From NCBI RefSeq assembly GCF_900113305.1, contig NZ_FOOW01000008.1, forward strand, positions 62,001-126,000: a DNA stretch of 64,000 nucleotides. Reading direction: 5' to 3'. Numbering within the stretch: position 1 is the stretch's first letter; each line of letters begins with the position of its first letter. The stretch comes from Prevotella sp. KH2C16. Lineage in GTDB: Bacteria; Bacteroidota; Bacteroidia; Bacteroidales; Bacteroidaceae. Positions 17,882-27,069 of the stretch are shown in pieces. The position numbers and the translations under genes were made by a program. The notes below the pieces were generated by a model. It was not told the DNA's origin, made no database searches, and saw only the letters and a program-made list of their open reading frames with translations.

Positions 17882-19072
17882 TTACTTGCCCATGGCCTTG
17901 GCGAAGTCGCCGGCGTTATCCTGAGCCTGACCGAGCTTCTCGGCCTCCTCTATCTTCTTCAGATACTGATTTTCGGTGATCGGCTTGATTTCCATGCCGT
18001 CGGAGAGCTTCGTGATGCCCTTGGTAACGATGCGGTCGCCCACGCTCAGCCCACTGGTAACGATGTAGTTCTTGCCATCGTTCTGCGGAGCCACCTTGAT
18101 TTCGGTGTATTTCACCTTGTTGTCCTTGCCCACGAGGTAGACAAACACCTTGTCTTGAACCTCAGAAGTGGCCTCCTGAGGAATGACAATGGCACCGCTC
18201 TTGACATTCGGCACGATGATGCGGCCGGCTCCGCCGCTCTTCAAGAGTTTCTCGGGATTGGCAAAATGGGCAATGACGGAATAGGCACCCGTCGCCGCGT
18301 CGATGACCCCGCTTATCTTGACCACCTTGCCCGGATGGCTGTAGATCGTCCCGTCGGCCAGCTGGAGCTTGACGGCAGGCATGGCATTGATAGCCGCGGC
18401 CGAGCTTCCCGAGGTACGGGTCATCTCCAGAATCTCGCCTTCGCTCATTGAGAAGAACACCTCCATGGTGGAAATATCAGAGACGGTGGTCAGCGCACTG
18501 GAGGCACTCACCAGCGTTCCCACCTTAAAGGGAAGGCTGCCCACGAATCCGGCAGCAGGACTCTTGACGGTGCACCAGCTCAAGGTCTCGCGGGCAGAAG
18601 CCAGCGCTGCCTGGGCCTGAGCCACCGAAGCCTGAGCCGTGGCATAGCTGTTCTTCGCCGTGGAAAGCTCATATTCGCCGATTATCTTCTGCTCGTAGAG
18701 CGACTGGTTATTCTCATAGGTCAGCCTGGCCGTATTGGCCTGTGCCCGGGCCGTATTCACGGCTGCCTGCGCCTGGCGCACGGAAGCCTGATAAGTCTCA
18801 CTGTCGATGGTAAACATCACCTGCCCCGCACGCACAGCCTGACCTTCGTGCACATAGACCTTCGTGATAAATCCCGATACCTTCGGGCGTACCTCTACAT
18901 CTTGGATACCCCGGATGATTGCCGGATAAGTGGTCTGTGTAGCGGCACTCTGCGAGCCGATGGTGCGCACGGCAAACTCATTGTCGCCAAAATTAGGGGC
19001 TCCGCTGCCACCACTACACGATGTGATGAAAGCAGCAACAGAAGCTACCAACAAAATACTCTTAATTTTCAT
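17882..19072 (-). CDS. RND efflux periplasmic adaptor lipoprotein (AcrA family)
   Basis: A 396-residue membrane-fusion protein that couples the pump to the outer-membrane channel. Signal residues 1-18 end at Cys19 (FITSC). Domain order is: first half of the lipoyl domain (VRPKVSGFITKVYVHEGQAV, about 61-80), an Ala/Gln-rich alpha-hairpin (about 98-160), the second lipoyl half (SPAAGFVGSLPFKVGTLV), then beta-barrel and membrane-proximal parts. It is the first gene of the efflux operon, 56 bases ahead of the pump, and has a well-formed promoter with a leader near 90 bases. Confidence 0.95.
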   Translation of the reverse strand: MKIKSILLVASVAAFITSCSGGSGAPNFGDNEFAVRTIGSQSAATQTTYPAIIRGIQDVEVRPKVSGFITKVYVHEGQAVRAGQVMFTIDSETYQASVRQAQAAVNTARAQANTARLTYENNQSLYEQKIIGEYELSTAKNSYATAQASVAQAQAALASARETLSWCTVKSPAAGFVGSLPFKVGTLVSASSALTTVSDISTMEVFFSMSEGEILEMTRTSGSSAAAINAMPAVKLQLADGTIYSHPGKVVKISGVIDAATGAYSVIAHFANPEKLLKSGGAGRIIVPNVKSGAIVIPQEATSEVQDKVFVYLVGKDNKVKYTEIKVAPQNDGKNYIVTSGLSVGDRIVTKGITKLSDGMEIKPITENQYLKKIEEAEKLGQAQDNAGDFAKAMGK

Positions 19073-19165
19073 ACCTATATTAATTTATTATAACTGACAA
19101 AAACCAAGTCTCAAGGCACAGCAAGAGACGAAAACTTTTTTAAAAGAACAAGTTTTTTAACGGGT

Positions 19166-19197
19166 GCAAATATAGCAATTATAATAAAAGGACGCAA
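19166..19197 (-). promoter_or_regulatory. Promoter of the RND efflux operon
   Basis: On the minus strand TTG (19195-19197) precedes TATATTTGC (19166-19174) by 20 bases, an ideal Bacteroidota promoter. No regulator gene is adjacent, but a palindrome array lies about 190 bases upstream. Confidence 0.75.
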
Positions 19198-19362
19198 ACA
19201 TGCCAATACACATTTAACAATCTTTATGTAAAGTATGGCAAATTACCGGGCATCAGCTTGATTAAAATCAAGCCACTAAAGGCTGGAAACCACAGGGATG
19301 TCGACAATCTGGACGACCTCGGGGGACACCCCCTGGGAAGAGGATTTACAGCTTCCGGACTT

Positions 19363-19470
19363 CCGCCTTGCGGCAGCAGGAAATGTTACAAGCCGTGTGT
19401 AATCCTGTTACAAGCCGTGTGTAATCGCATTACAAGCGGCGTGTAATCGAGTTACAAGCCGCTTGTAACA
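19363..19470. repeat. 22-bp phased palindrome array, type B
   Basis: Four units start at 19386, 19408, 19430 and 19452, each TTACAAGC-S-GYKTGTAA, with centres 19394 (C), 19416 (C), 19438 (G) and 19460 (C), exactly 22 bp apart. The fourth, TTACAAGCCGCTTGTAA, is a perfect 17-base odd palindrome. A weak in-phase TTGCGGCAG unit is centred at 19372. The rest of the 19073-19485 gap holds the efflux promoter and nothing gene-like. Confidence 0.85.
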
Positions 19471-19485
19471 TTTGCGGGAGCCGTC

Positions 19486-20919
19486 TCAGGCCTCGCCGGT
19501 GAGTCCCATCTGCCGGGCTTGCTGTATCAGAAGCCGCATCAAAGGCTCGCGCTCGTTGGGCACTTTGTTGTCGAGCACCGCATCCTTCAGACACCGTTTC
19601 AGTATCCCGACCTCCCTCGAAGGCTTCAGATGAAACATCTCCATGATTTCATTGCCATCTATACAGGGCTGCAGCAGACGCTTGTAGTCTTTCTCCTCAA
19701 GCTCCTTCAGCTTGACGCGAACCAACTTAAAATTATTCAGGAAACACTGTTTTCGCACCTCGTTCTTCGAGGTAATGTCAGCCTCGCACAAGAGCATCAG
19801 GTCATCAATGTCGTCGCCGGCGTCGTTCATGAGCCTGCGCACGGCGCTGTCCGTTACCTCCTCGTCGGAGATGGCGATAGGACGCATGTGCAGGTCTACG
19901 AGCTTCTGCACATATTTCATCTTGCTGTCCATGGGCAGTTTGAGGCGGCGGAATATCTGCGGAACCATCTTTGCCCCGATGAAATTATGGTTGTGGAAGG
20001 TCCATCCGGCGATAGGATCCCAGCGTTTGGATTTCGGCTTTCCGATATCATGGAACATAGCCGCCCAGCGGAGCCAGAGATTATCAGAATGAGCAGCCAC
20101 ATTGTCCACCACCTCCAGCGTGTGATAGAAATTGTTCTTATGCCCGCGGCCGTTCTTTTTCTCCACCAAATCGAGGGCTGAAAGTTCCGGGATAATGAGC
20201 TGGAGGAGGCCGGAGCGATGCAAGTCTACAAACCCCTTGCTGGGCTTGCGACAAGCTATAATCTTATTTAGCTCATTAGCTATTCGCTCACCGCTCACTA
20301 TCTTGATTCTCCCTGCATTACGCTCGAGAGCCTCGAAGGTCTCGTCGTCGATGAAGAAGTCCAGCTGCGCGGCAAACCGGATGCACCTGAGCATGCGCAG
20401 GGGGTCGTCGGAGAAGGTGATGTCGGGGTCGAGCGGCGTGCGGATGATGCCGTCTTCCAGATCATAGACGCCGCCGAAGGGATCTACGAGTTTCCCGAAC
20501 CGGTCGGCGTTGAGACACACCGCGAGGGCGTTGATGGTGAAGTCGCGGCGGTTCTGGTCGTCTTCCAGCGTGCCGTCTTCCACATGCGGCTTGCGACTGT
20601 CGTGGCTGTAGCTCTCTTTCCGAGCCCCCACAAACTCCACCTCCAAGTCCCTGAACTTCACCTGAGCGGTGCCGAAACTGCGGAAAACGGAGAGGTGGGC
20701 TTTCCGCCCGAGCATCTTCTTCAGCTCGTCGGCTACCTCTATTCCGCTGCCCACGACCACGACATCGATGTCGCCGGAAGGCCTCTCGAGGAACAAGTCT
20801 CTCACATATCCCCCTACGACATAGCACTCCATATGGAGCTTATCGGCAGCCTGACTAATCTTGTGGAATATATCCTGATCGAGCAATTGTGCCAGTTCGG
20901 CATCTGAAAGATTTCTCAT
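19486..20919 (-). CDS. cca: CCA tRNA nucleotidyltransferase / poly(A) polymerase family with HD domain
   Basis: A 477-residue cytoplasmic class II nucleotidyltransferase, which adds CCA to tRNA 3-prime ends or A tails to RNA. Residues 36-41 (GGYVRD) and 49-54 (GDIDVV) are the nucleotide-binding and metal-binding head motifs; RRDFTINAL follows near 137. An HD phosphohydrolase domain lies in the C-terminal half (NNFYHTLEVVDN and MFHDIGKPKS). I choose the ATG at 20919 (MRNLSDAEL) over the longer one at 20952 because a promoter element at 20939-20947 would fall inside the longer frame. Confidence 0.9.
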   Translation of the reverse strand: MRNLSDAELAQLLDQDIFHKISQAADKLHMECYVVGGYVRDLFLERPSGDIDVVVVGSGIEVADELKKMLGRKAHLSVFRSFGTAQVKFRDLEVEFVGARKESYSHDSRKPHVEDGTLEDDQNRRDFTINALAVCLNADRFGKLVDPFGGVYDLEDGIIRTPLDPDITFSDDPLRMLRCIRFAAQLDFFIDDETFEALERNAGRIKIVSGERIANELNKIIACRKPSKGFVDLHRSGLLQLIIPELSALDLVEKKNGRGHKNNFYHTLEVVDNVAAHSDNLWLRWAAMFHDIGKPKSKRWDPIAGWTFHNHNFIGAKMVPQIFRRLKLPMDSKMKYVQKLVDLHMRPIAISDEEVTDSAVRRLMNDAGDDIDDLMLLCEADITSKNEVRKQCFLNNFKLVRVKLKELEEKDYKRLLQPCIDGNEIMEMFHLKPSREVGILKRCLKDAVLDNKVPNEREPLMRLLIQQARQMGLTGEA

Positions 20920-20938
20920 GATTATCGGGATTTTGGCT

Positions 20939-20947
20939 GCAAAGTTA
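20939..20947 (-). promoter_or_regulatory. Promoter of the cca gene
   Basis: Minus-strand TAACTTTGC, about 20 bases before the chosen ATG. It implies a leader of only about 10-15 bases. Confidence 0.5.
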
Positions 20948-21022
20948 CTCATTTTTCCTGAGAATCAGGAAGCGGGGATTGATATTTTGAATGAGAAATA
21001 TGTTTTCACGAGTTTTTTTTCG

Positions 21023-21030
21023 TAATTTTG
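21023..21030 (+). promoter_or_regulatory. Promoter close to the lipoprotein start codon
   Basis: TAATTTTGC ends 8 bases before the ATG at 21039, so the transcript would be leaderless or nearly so. Confidence 0.45.
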
Positions 21031-21038
21031 CAATCTAT

Positions 21039-21467
21039 ATGAGACAACTATTTTTCGCACTGCTACTGACAGGCCTGCTCGTGGCCTGCAGCCAATCAGA
21101 GGACGAGAAGGCACAGCCCCTCATGCAGAAAATCGAGCACCTCTACGCAAAGGGCAGCTATCAGGCAGTCCTCGACTCAATCCGCAAGTTGAGAACCGAC
21201 TTTCCGAAGGCCGTGGAGAGCCGCCGGAAGTCCCTCAGGCTGTGGCAGGAGGCCTCGCTGAAGATTGCCCAGCAGGACATAGCCCGCACCGACTCGGCCC
21301 TGCAGGCGGCAACCGCCCTGTATAACCAGGCCAAGACCCTCCGGGAGCGTAACTTCATCGGTATCAGGAAGGACTCGCTCCAGATACGCTACGACGCGCT
21401 CTGCGGCACGGTGAGGGTCATCCACCGCCGCCAGCAGGAGGCCGCGGAAAAGGAAGCAAGGGAATAG
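21039..21467 (+). CDS. Small helical lipoprotein of unknown function
   Basis: A 142-residue protein with a lipoprotein signal (GLLVACS, Cys at about 16) followed by a charged, mostly helical domain of about 120 residues. The order of Lys/Glu/Ala-rich helices with GSYQAVLDSI near 40 looks TPR-like. It is not a family I can name. The ATG at 21039 is preferred to an upstream one at 20991 because only it gives a clean signal peptide and lies after the promoter. Probably anchored to the inner face of the outer membrane. Confidence 0.75.
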   Translation: MRQLFFALLLTGLLVACSQSEDEKAQPLMQKIEHLYAKGSYQAVLDSIRKLRTDFPKAVESRRKSLRLWQEASLKIAQQDIARTDSALQAATALYNQAKTLRERNFIGIRKDSLQIRYDALCGTVRVIHRRQQEAAEKEARE

Positions 21468-21614
21468 GCCGCACGACGAGACGGCTATTCCCGTCAAGCG
21501 GCCGGAAGCTCCCGGAAGACAGAGAGGGCATTTGCCTTGTTGAAAAAAGTGGGAAAAAAGGATGAAAAAATCCAAATATTCGGGTGCGAAGATTCGTTTC
21601 TCACATATTTTATA

Positions 21615-21623
21615 TAACTTTGC
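21615..21623 (+). promoter_or_regulatory. Promoter of the DUF1599 gene
   Basis: TAACTTTGC lies 7 bases before the ATG at 21631, again giving a leaderless or very short-leader transcript. Confidence 0.5.
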
Positions 21624-21630
21624 AATGATT

Positions 21631-22179
21631 ATGGCAAACGAGAAAACTGACCAGGAATTTAAGAGCGTGATGCGGGAATGCCGGTCGCTCTTCGAGAAGA
21701 AACTCCACGACTACGGGGCTTCGTGGCGCATCCTGCGCCCCTCGTCGCTCACCGACCAGCTCTTCATCAAGGCCAAGCGCATCCGTTCGCTCGAGCTCAA
21801 GCGGGAGTCGCTGGTGGGAGAAGGCATCCGCCCGGAATTCATCGCCCTCATCAACTACGGCATCGTGGGACTCATCCAGCTGGAGAAAGGCTTCGTAGAC
21901 GCCGTAGACATGACTCCCGAAGGGGCACTCTTGCTCTACGACCGGCACGCCCGGGAGGCCTACGAGCTGATGCTGAAGAAGAACCACGACTACGGAGAGG
22001 CGTGGCGCGACATGCGGGTGAGCTCGTATACCGACTTCATTCTCACCAAGATAGAGCGCGTGAAGGAGATTGAGGACCTGCAGGGGCAGACCCTCGTGAG
22101 CGAGGGCATCGACGCCAATTATATGGACATCATCAACTATTCGGTGTTCGGAGCCATCAAGCTGAAGGAGAGTGAATAG
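21631..22179 (+). CDS. DUF1599 protein with internal duplication
   Basis: A 182-residue soluble protein made of two similar halves of about 80 residues. Each has the line (H)DYGxxWRxxRxSSxTDxxxxKxxRxxxxE and ends in xxEGIxxxxxxIINYxxxGxIxL: compare KLHDYGASWRILRPSSLTD with KNHDYGEAWRDMRVSSYTD. This is the DUF1599 (nucleotide modification-associated) family; function is unknown, and links to nucleotide metabolism are only suggested by its name. The start is ATG 21631 or 21625; both fit. It overlaps the next gene by 8 bases. Confidence 0.85.
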   Translation: MANEKTDQEFKSVMRECRSLFEKKLHDYGASWRILRPSSLTDQLFIKAKRIRSLELKRESLVGEGIRPEFIALINYGIVGLIQLEKGFVDAVDMTPEGALLLYDRHAREAYELMLKKNHDYGEAWRDMRVSSYTDFILTKIERVKEIEDLQGQTLVSEGIDANYMDIINYSVFGAIKLKESE

Positions 22180-23509
22180 GCTGAAGACCATATTGACCAA
22201 TGTGTGCCGACTGATACTGGCCCTGACTTTCATATTCTCGGGATATGTAAAGGCCATCGATCCGCTGGGCACCCAATACAAGCTCCAGGACTATCTCGAA
22301 GCCGTGGGGCTTGCGGGGGTGCTCCCCGACTGGGCGACGCTCGGCATCTCGGTGCTTCTGGCGGCCCTGGAATTCTGTCTGGGCATATTCGTGCTCTTCA
22401 ACATCCGCCGCCGTGCCACCTCAAGGGTGATGCTCGCCTTCATGGCTGTCATGACGCTGATATCGGTCTGGCTCGCCGTCTGGAACCCCGTGAAGGACTG
22501 CGGCTGCTTCGGCGATGCCGTCAAGCTCACCAACACCGAGACGCTCCTGAAGAACCTCGTGCTTCTGGCATGCGCCGCCGTGATATTCACATGGCCGCTG
22601 CGCATGGTCAGGTTCATCTCCGAGAGCAACCAATGGATCGTCATCAACTTCACGATACTCTACATCCTGCTGTCGAGCGTCTACAGCCTCTATAAGTTGC
22701 CGCGATTCGATTTCCGCCCCTATCACATCGGGGCGAATATCAAGCAGGGAATGGCAATCCCCAAAGGGGCTGCGTCGCCGCGGTTTGAGACCACCTTCCT
22801 GATGAGGAAAGACGGCAAGACAAAGGAGTTTACGCTCGAAAACTATCCCGACTCCACATGGGAATTCGTAGATTCCAAGACCGTGCAGACGGCAGAAGGC
22901 TACACGCCCCCTATCCACGACTTCTCCATCCAGGAATACCAGAGCGGAAAAGACATCACCCGAAAGGTGCTCGACAACAAGGGGTATACTTTCTTGCTCA
23001 TATCACCCCATCTGGAAAATGCCGACGACACTAACTTCGGCGACATCGACCAACTCTACGAATATGCGCAGGAGCAGGGCATCCCGTTCTATTGCCTCAC
23101 GGCAAGCAGCGAGGATGCCATGCAACGGTGGACAGACCTGACAGGAGCCGAATACCCTTTCTGCATCACCGACGAGACCACGCTGAAAACCATCATACGG
23201 AGCAATCCGGGGCTGCTGCTGCTGAAAGACGGTACCGTCATCAACAAGTGGAGCCACAACTTCCTGCCAAAGAGCAGTGAACTGACCGCCCCGCTCCAGC
23301 AGTCGGGCATCGGACAGATGCCCCGGGATGCCGTAGCGGAGAAGATAGCCAAGGTGTTCCTGTGGTTCGTGCTGCCGCTCCTGCTGCTGACATTTGCCGA
23401 CCGCATGTGGGCCTGGAGCAAGTGGATACGCAGGAAACAAGAGAAATTGAAACATGATATATCAACTTTAACAAAAGAAAAAAATGAGAAAGAAGATTGT
23501 AGCCGGTAA
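22172..23509 (+). CDS. BT_3928-type membrane protein with DoxX/MauE-like domain
   Basis: A 445-residue inner-membrane protein. Residues 1-150 hold four membrane segments of the DoxX/MauE type with a Cys-Gly-Cys pair at 110-112 (KDCGCFGD), as in MauE/vitamin K epoxide-like thiol electron carriers. A fifth segment lies near 155-175, then a periplasmic thioredoxin-like region ([13 protein letters not shown], about 270-360) without a CxxC, and a last membrane segment near 385-405. It starts at GTG overlapping the DUF1599 stop, and its end overlaps tpiA by 26 bases, so the three genes are coupled. It may pass electrons to periplasmic thiols; this is inferred from the CGC motif. Confidence 0.85.
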   Translation: MNRLKTILTNVCRLILALTFIFSGYVKAIDPLGTQYKLQDYLEAVGLAGVLPDWATLGISVLLAALEFCLGIFVLFNIRRRATSRVMLAFMAVMTLISVWLAVWNPVKDCGCFGDAVKLTNTETLLKNLVLLACAAVIFTWPLRMVRFISESNQWIVINFTILYILLSSVYSLYKLPRFDFRPYHIGANIKQGMAIPKGAASPRFETTFLMRKDGKTKEFTLENYPDSTWEFVDSKTVQTAEGYTPPIHDFSIQEYQSGKDITRKVLDNKGYTFLLISPHLENADDTNFGDIDQLYEYAQEQGIPFYCLTASSEDAMQRWTDLTGAEYPFCITDETTLKTIIRSNPGLLLLKDGTVINKWSHNFLPKSSELTAPLQQSGIGQMPRDAVAEKIAKVFLWFVLPLLLLTFADRMWAWSKWIRRKQEKLKHDISTLTKEKNEKEDCSR

Positions 23510-24239
23510 CTGGAAAATGAACAAAAACCTCCAGGAAGGCGTTGCTCTGGCAAAAGAGCTTACGGAAGTAGTCAAGAATCCTAACTGCGGAGTCATCATC
23601 TGCACGCCCTTCATCCATCTCGCAAGTGTTGCAGAAATCGTAAAAGGTACTCCCGTCGAACTGGGTGCGGAGAACTGCGCAGACAAGGCAAGCGGTGCCT
23701 ATACGGGTGAGGTATCCGCGGAAATGGTAAAGTCTACAGGTTCGGAGTATGTCATCCTCGGCCACTCGGAGCGCCGCGAGTATTACAAAGAGACTCCGGC
23801 CATCCTCAAGGAAAAGGTGGAGCTCGCCCTGGCAAACGGCCTGAAGGTCATCTTCTGCATCGGAGAATCGCTGGCGCAGCGCGAGGCCAACGAGCAGAAC
23901 GCCGTCGTAAAGGCAGAGCTCGAGGGCTCGGTATTCCACCTCACGGCAGAGCAGTGGAAGAACATCATCATCGCCTACGAGCCCATCTGGGCCATCGGCA
24001 CCGGCAAGACGGCAACGGCCGAGCAGGCGGAGGAAATCCACGCCTACATCCGTTCGTGCGTGGCAGAGGTATATGGAGCAGCAGTTGCCGACAACACAAC
24101 CATCCTCTACGGTGGCAGCTGTAAGGCGAGCAATGCGCCCGAGCTGTTCTCCAAGCCCGACATCGACGGCGGCTTGATTGGCGGTGCTTCGCTGAAGGCA
24201 GCCGACTTCAAGGGCATCATTGATGCCTGGAACAAATAA
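23484..24239 (+). CDS. tpiA: Triosephosphate isomerase
   Basis: A 251-residue cytoplasmic glycolytic enzyme interconverting dihydroxyacetone phosphate and glyceraldehyde 3-phosphate. All catalytic elements are visible: AGNWKMN with Asn/Lys at 9-13, LGHSERR with the catalytic His near 97, the catalytic Glu in [13 protein letters not shown] near 170, and the phosphate-binding YGGSCKASN and [10 protein letters not shown]. Full length. It begins inside the end of the BT_3928-type gene. Confidence 0.98.
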   Translation: MRKKIVAGNWKMNKNLQEGVALAKELTEVVKNPNCGVIICTPFIHLASVAEIVKGTPVELGAENCADKASGAYTGEVSAEMVKSTGSEYVILGHSERREYYKETPAILKEKVELALANGLKVIFCIGESLAQREANEQNAVVKAELEGSVFHLTAEQWKNIIIAYEPIWAIGTGKTATAEQAEEIHAYIRSCVAEVYGAAVADNTTILYGGSCKASNAPELFSKPDIDGGLIGGASLKAADFKGIIDAWNK

Positions 24240-24259
24240 AGCAACATCAAGAGCCCGCT

Positions 24260-24283
24260 GCTTCCCGTGCTAAAACGGGAAGC
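24260..24283 (+). terminator. Hairpin between tpiA and the SPOR gene
   Basis: GCTTCCCG and CGGGAAGC enclose an 8-base loop. There is no T run, so it may attenuate or protect the transcript rather than end it. Confidence 0.4.
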
Positions 24284-24311
24284 ACGGACTCACTTTCCTA
24301 ACCACAAGAAG

Positions 24312-24962
24312 ATGAAACATTTCGTCATATTATTAATATGTATCACATGCTCAACGGCTGCCGCCGATGCACAGACCTATCTTGACCATCTCCGACAGAA
24401 GAACAAGGGACAGGGAACTGTAACGGTTATCCAGAGCAAGGAGATCGACGAATTAGTGAATGGCAGCCGGATAAAAGTGAATCAGGATGTAAAAGCCGGC
24501 GAAAAGCCGAATACGAAAAAAACAGAGGAGCCTCCAACTGTCGGGACAGACAAGAAAGCGGACCTCAAAGAAGAAAACCATACAACGGAAAAGCCCCACG
24601 AAAAGGATGCTCCCATCCTGCCCAGAAAGACAGAAGAAAAAGAGGGCGAGACAGAACTTGCCACCATAGACATGCGCAAGAAGGTGATGCGCAAGAGCTA
24701 TAAGGTTACCGGATACAGGGTTCAGGCCTTCGCTGGAGGCAACACCCGTGCCGACCGCCAGAAGGCAGAAAGCATCCGGACAGCCATTAAGATGAAGTTC
24801 CCCGACCAACCCGTATATGTGCATTTCTATTCTCCCAGATGGATATGCCGCGTAGGAAACTACCGCAGTTACGAGCAAGCCAGCTGGATGCTGAAGGAAA
24901 TTCAGAAGATGGGATACAAGGCCGCCACCATCGTCAGGGGCAAGATTACCGTTCAGTATTGA
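24312..24962 (+). CDS. SPOR-domain protein
   Basis: A 216-residue exported protein. Residues 1 to about 20 are a signal peptide (start at 24312, MKHFVILL; an earlier ATG adds an unlikely hydrophilic lead). A Lys/Glu-rich linker (about 55-120) follows. Residues from about 135 to the end form a SPOR domain ([19 protein letters not shown], then [14 protein letters not shown]), which binds glycan strands lacking stem peptides at division sites. Length and layout are typical of Bacteroidota SPOR proteins. It is followed by folE after 2 bases. Confidence 0.88.
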   Translation: MKHFVILLICITCSTAAADAQTYLDHLRQKNKGQGTVTVIQSKEIDELVNGSRIKVNQDVKAGEKPNTKKTEEPPTVGTDKKADLKEENHTTEKPHEKDAPILPRKTEEKEGETELATIDMRKKVMRKSYKVTGYRVQAFAGGNTRADRQKAESIRTAIKMKFPDQPVYVHFYSPRWICRVGNYRSYEQASWMLKEIQKMGYKAATIVRGKITVQY

Positions 24963-24964
24963 CT

Positions 24965-25558
24965 ATGAATCCAGAAACAGAACTGCGCGAGGGACTTGAG
25001 GAACTCGCCGCACACTATAAAGACATACTCCGCCTGCTCGGAGAAGATGTAGACCGTGAGGGACTGGAGAAGACTCCCATGCGCGTGGCAAAGGCCATGC
25101 AGATCCTTACTCGCGGCTATACGCAAGACCCCAAGAAAGTGCTCACCGACGCACTCTTCAAGGAAGAGTACAGCCAGATGGTCATCGTGAAGGACATTGA
25201 CTTCTTTTCCATGTGCGAACACCATATATTGCCGTTTTACGGAAAGGTGCATGTAGCCTATATTCCCAATGGGTATATCACGGGGCTGAGCAAGATTGCC
25301 CGCGTGGTCGACATCTTCAGCCACCGGCTTCAGGTACAAGAACGGATGACCCAGCAAATCAAGGACTGCATTCAGGAGACCCTGAAACCCCTCGGAGTGA
25401 TGGTGGTCATTGAGGCGAAGCACATGTGCATGCAGATGCGCGGTGTTGAAAAGCAGAATTCCATTACGACGACGAGCGACTTCAGCGGGGCTTTCAATCA
25501 GGCCAAAACCCGAGAGGAGTTCATGAATCTGCTGCGGGGAGAATCCCGGCGAATCTAA
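24965..25558 (+). CDS. folE: GTP cyclohydrolase I
   Basis: A 197-residue cytoplasmic zinc enzyme, first step of tetrahydrofolate synthesis (GTP to dihydroneopterin triphosphate). Zinc ligands appear in [13 protein letters not shown] and in [23 protein letters not shown] and the catalytic EHH line agree with FolE. The ATG at 24965 sits just after the SPOR stop codon and gives normal length. With folK at 5.2 kb it covers two steps of folate synthesis in this window, though in separate transcripts. Confidence 0.97.
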   Translation: MNPETELREGLEELAAHYKDILRLLGEDVDREGLEKTPMRVAKAMQILTRGYTQDPKKVLTDALFKEEYSQMVIVKDIDFFSMCEHHILPFYGKVHVAYIPNGYITGLSKIARVVDIFSHRLQVQERMTQQIKDCIQETLKPLGVMVVIEAKHMCMQMRGVEKQNSITTTSDFSGAFNQAKTREEFMNLLRGESRRI

Positions 25559-25604
25559 GAAAGGCCGGTCCAAAAGAGTATTTAATTGCACAAAAGAATC
25601 AGGT

Positions 25605-26354
25605 ATGAAGTTTATTTCATGGAATGTAAACGGCCTCAGGGCCTGTGTGGGCAAAGGATTCAAGGAGAGTTTTGAAGCCTTGGACGCAGATTTCTTCTGC
25701 CTTCAGGAGACCAAGATGCAGGCCGGACAGCTCGATCTGCAATTTCCGGGATACGAGTCTTATTGGAACTATGCCGACAAGAAAGGGTATTCAGGCACCG
25801 CCATCTACACCCGCCACAAGCCCCAGAGCGTAACTTGCGGCATCGGCATCGACCTGCACGACCACGAGGGACGCGTCATCACATTGGAGATGCCAGAGTT
25901 TTATTTAGTTACCGTCTATACACCCAACTCTCAGGATGAACTGCGCCGACTGGACTACCGCATGCAGTGGGAGACCGACTTTCAGGGCTACCTCCATAAA
26001 CTGGACGAGAAAAAGCCCGTGATTGTCTGCGGCGACATGAATGTAGCTCATGAAGAAATCGACATCAAGAATCCCAAGAGCAACCGCCGCAACGCCGGAT
26101 TCACCGATGAGGAACGCGAAAAGATGACCACGATTCTGAGCAACGGCTTCATCGACACCTTCCGCATGCTGCATCCGGAGCAGGTAACCTACTCCTGGTG
26201 GAGCTATCGTTTCCATGCCCGTGAGAAGAATGCGGGCTGGCGCATCGACTACTTCCTTACATCCGAACGCCTGAAAGGCAGGATTTCAGAGGCCAAAATC
26301 CACACGGACATCTTCGGGAGTGACCATTGTCCCGTAGAATTAGACTTGAAATAG
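25605..26354 (+). CDS. xth: Exodeoxyribonuclease III / AP endonuclease
   Basis: A 249-residue enzyme of the ExoA/ExoIII family that nicks abasic sites and removes 3-prime blocking groups in base-excision repair. Motifs in order: SWNVNGLRA at 4-12, LQETKMQ near 34, YSGTAIYTR, the catalytic CGDMNVAHEEID near 142, GWRIDYFL and the terminal GSDHCPVEL. Length is standard. It follows folE by 46 bases and probably shares its transcript; a strong hairpin ends the run. Confidence 0.96.
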   Translation: MKFISWNVNGLRACVGKGFKESFEALDADFFCLQETKMQAGQLDLQFPGYESYWNYADKKGYSGTAIYTRHKPQSVTCGIGIDLHDHEGRVITLEMPEFYLVTVYTPNSQDELRRLDYRMQWETDFQGYLHKLDEKKPVIVCGDMNVAHEEIDIKNPKSNRRNAGFTDEEREKMTTILSNGFIDTFRMLHPEQVTYSWWSYRFHAREKNAGWRIDYFLTSERLKGRISEAKIHTDIFGSDHCPVELDLK

Positions 26355-26432
26355 AGGCACTCACCCCCATATGCGGAAGAAAGGCACACAGGCTATCCTG
26401 ACTCCGACCTCGGCCTACTTGCAATAGAAAAA

Positions 26433-26464
26433 AAGGAGGGCAGCTCTCACGAGTTGCCCTCCTT
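26433..26464. terminator. Bidirectional terminator between xth and the YwqK-like gene
   Basis: AAGGAGGGCAGCTC and GAGTTGCCCTCCTT form a 14-bp stem (one G-T pair) with a TCAC loop, between two convergent genes. A-rich sequence precedes it and a pyrimidine-rich stretch follows, so it can serve both strands. Confidence 0.85.
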
Positions 26465-26486
26465 CCTATTAAGATTAGTAGTTATA

Positions 26487-26999
26487 TTATTGTAAGAGAG
26501 ATTTGATTTCTGAAACAGGGCGTTTCTCCATGCGGCCGTCCTTACTGGTAACGACGAAATAATCATATTTAGACTTACCATCAGCAAACTCCATGACCGC
26601 GATACTGCCGTCGCTCATTTGAACCGTAAAATGCCCCTGGCGCTTTCCATTCACATACTTGCCGTGAGTTTTCTGCATGCCATCAGGATAATAGGTGGTA
26701 ACCTCACCATTGAAAACTGTATTGTTGTCATTACCGAGGTCTACGAAATTGTAACCTCCCTCGGCCTTCAGAGTCCCATTCAGATAGAAGTCTTGGAAAA
26801 CCTCCTGCTTCTGAGCACCTGCCCCCTGGGTCATGAGAAGGCGATAATAGTCGGCTTTACCGCGCTCAGAGACACTCATCTTGTCTGCAGAGTAATAAAT
26901 TGTATCAGAAGCAATTACAGCATCCGGACTCACATGCTTGCGGCCGTAGCTTGCCACGGTCATCAAAACCATCATTAAAAACAGAATAATCTTCCTCAT
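26487..26999 (-). CDS. Exported YwqK/MORN-like protein
   Basis: A 170-residue protein with a signal peptide (residues 1-19) and a beta-rich body. Lines such as FYLNGTLKAEGGY, TTYYPDGMQKTHGKY and VNGKRQGHFTVQ are MORN/YwqK-type hairpin repeats, in which short strands of a Gly-Lys-Tyr pattern recur. Some relatives are annotated as antitoxin components, but no toxin is adjacent and the signal peptide argues for an envelope role. Function is unknown. Confidence 0.7.
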   Translation of the reverse strand: MRKIILFLMMVLMTVASYGRKHVSPDAVIASDTIYYSADKMSVSERGKADYYRLLMTQGAGAQKQEVFQDFYLNGTLKAEGGYNFVDLGNDNNTVFNGEVTTYYPDGMQKTHGKYVNGKRQGHFTVQMSDGSIAVMEFADGKSKYDYFVVTSKDGRMEKRPVSEIKSLLQ

Positions 27000-27038
27000 T
27001 TTATACAGTACTTTAGGTTTCCTTTTTAATTTTCGAGT

Positions 27039-27069
27039 GCAAAGATATACATTTTATTTCATATGGCAA
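27039..27069 (-). promoter_or_regulatory. Promoter of the YwqK-like gene
   Basis: Minus-strand TTG (27067-27069), 19 bases, then TATCTTTGC (27039-27047), 40 bases before the start codon. Confidence 0.7.

Noticed and set aside
26487..26999. Antitoxin of a toxin-antitoxin pair
   Set aside because: The YwqK-like family is sometimes so named, but there is no toxin gene beside it and it has a signal peptide.
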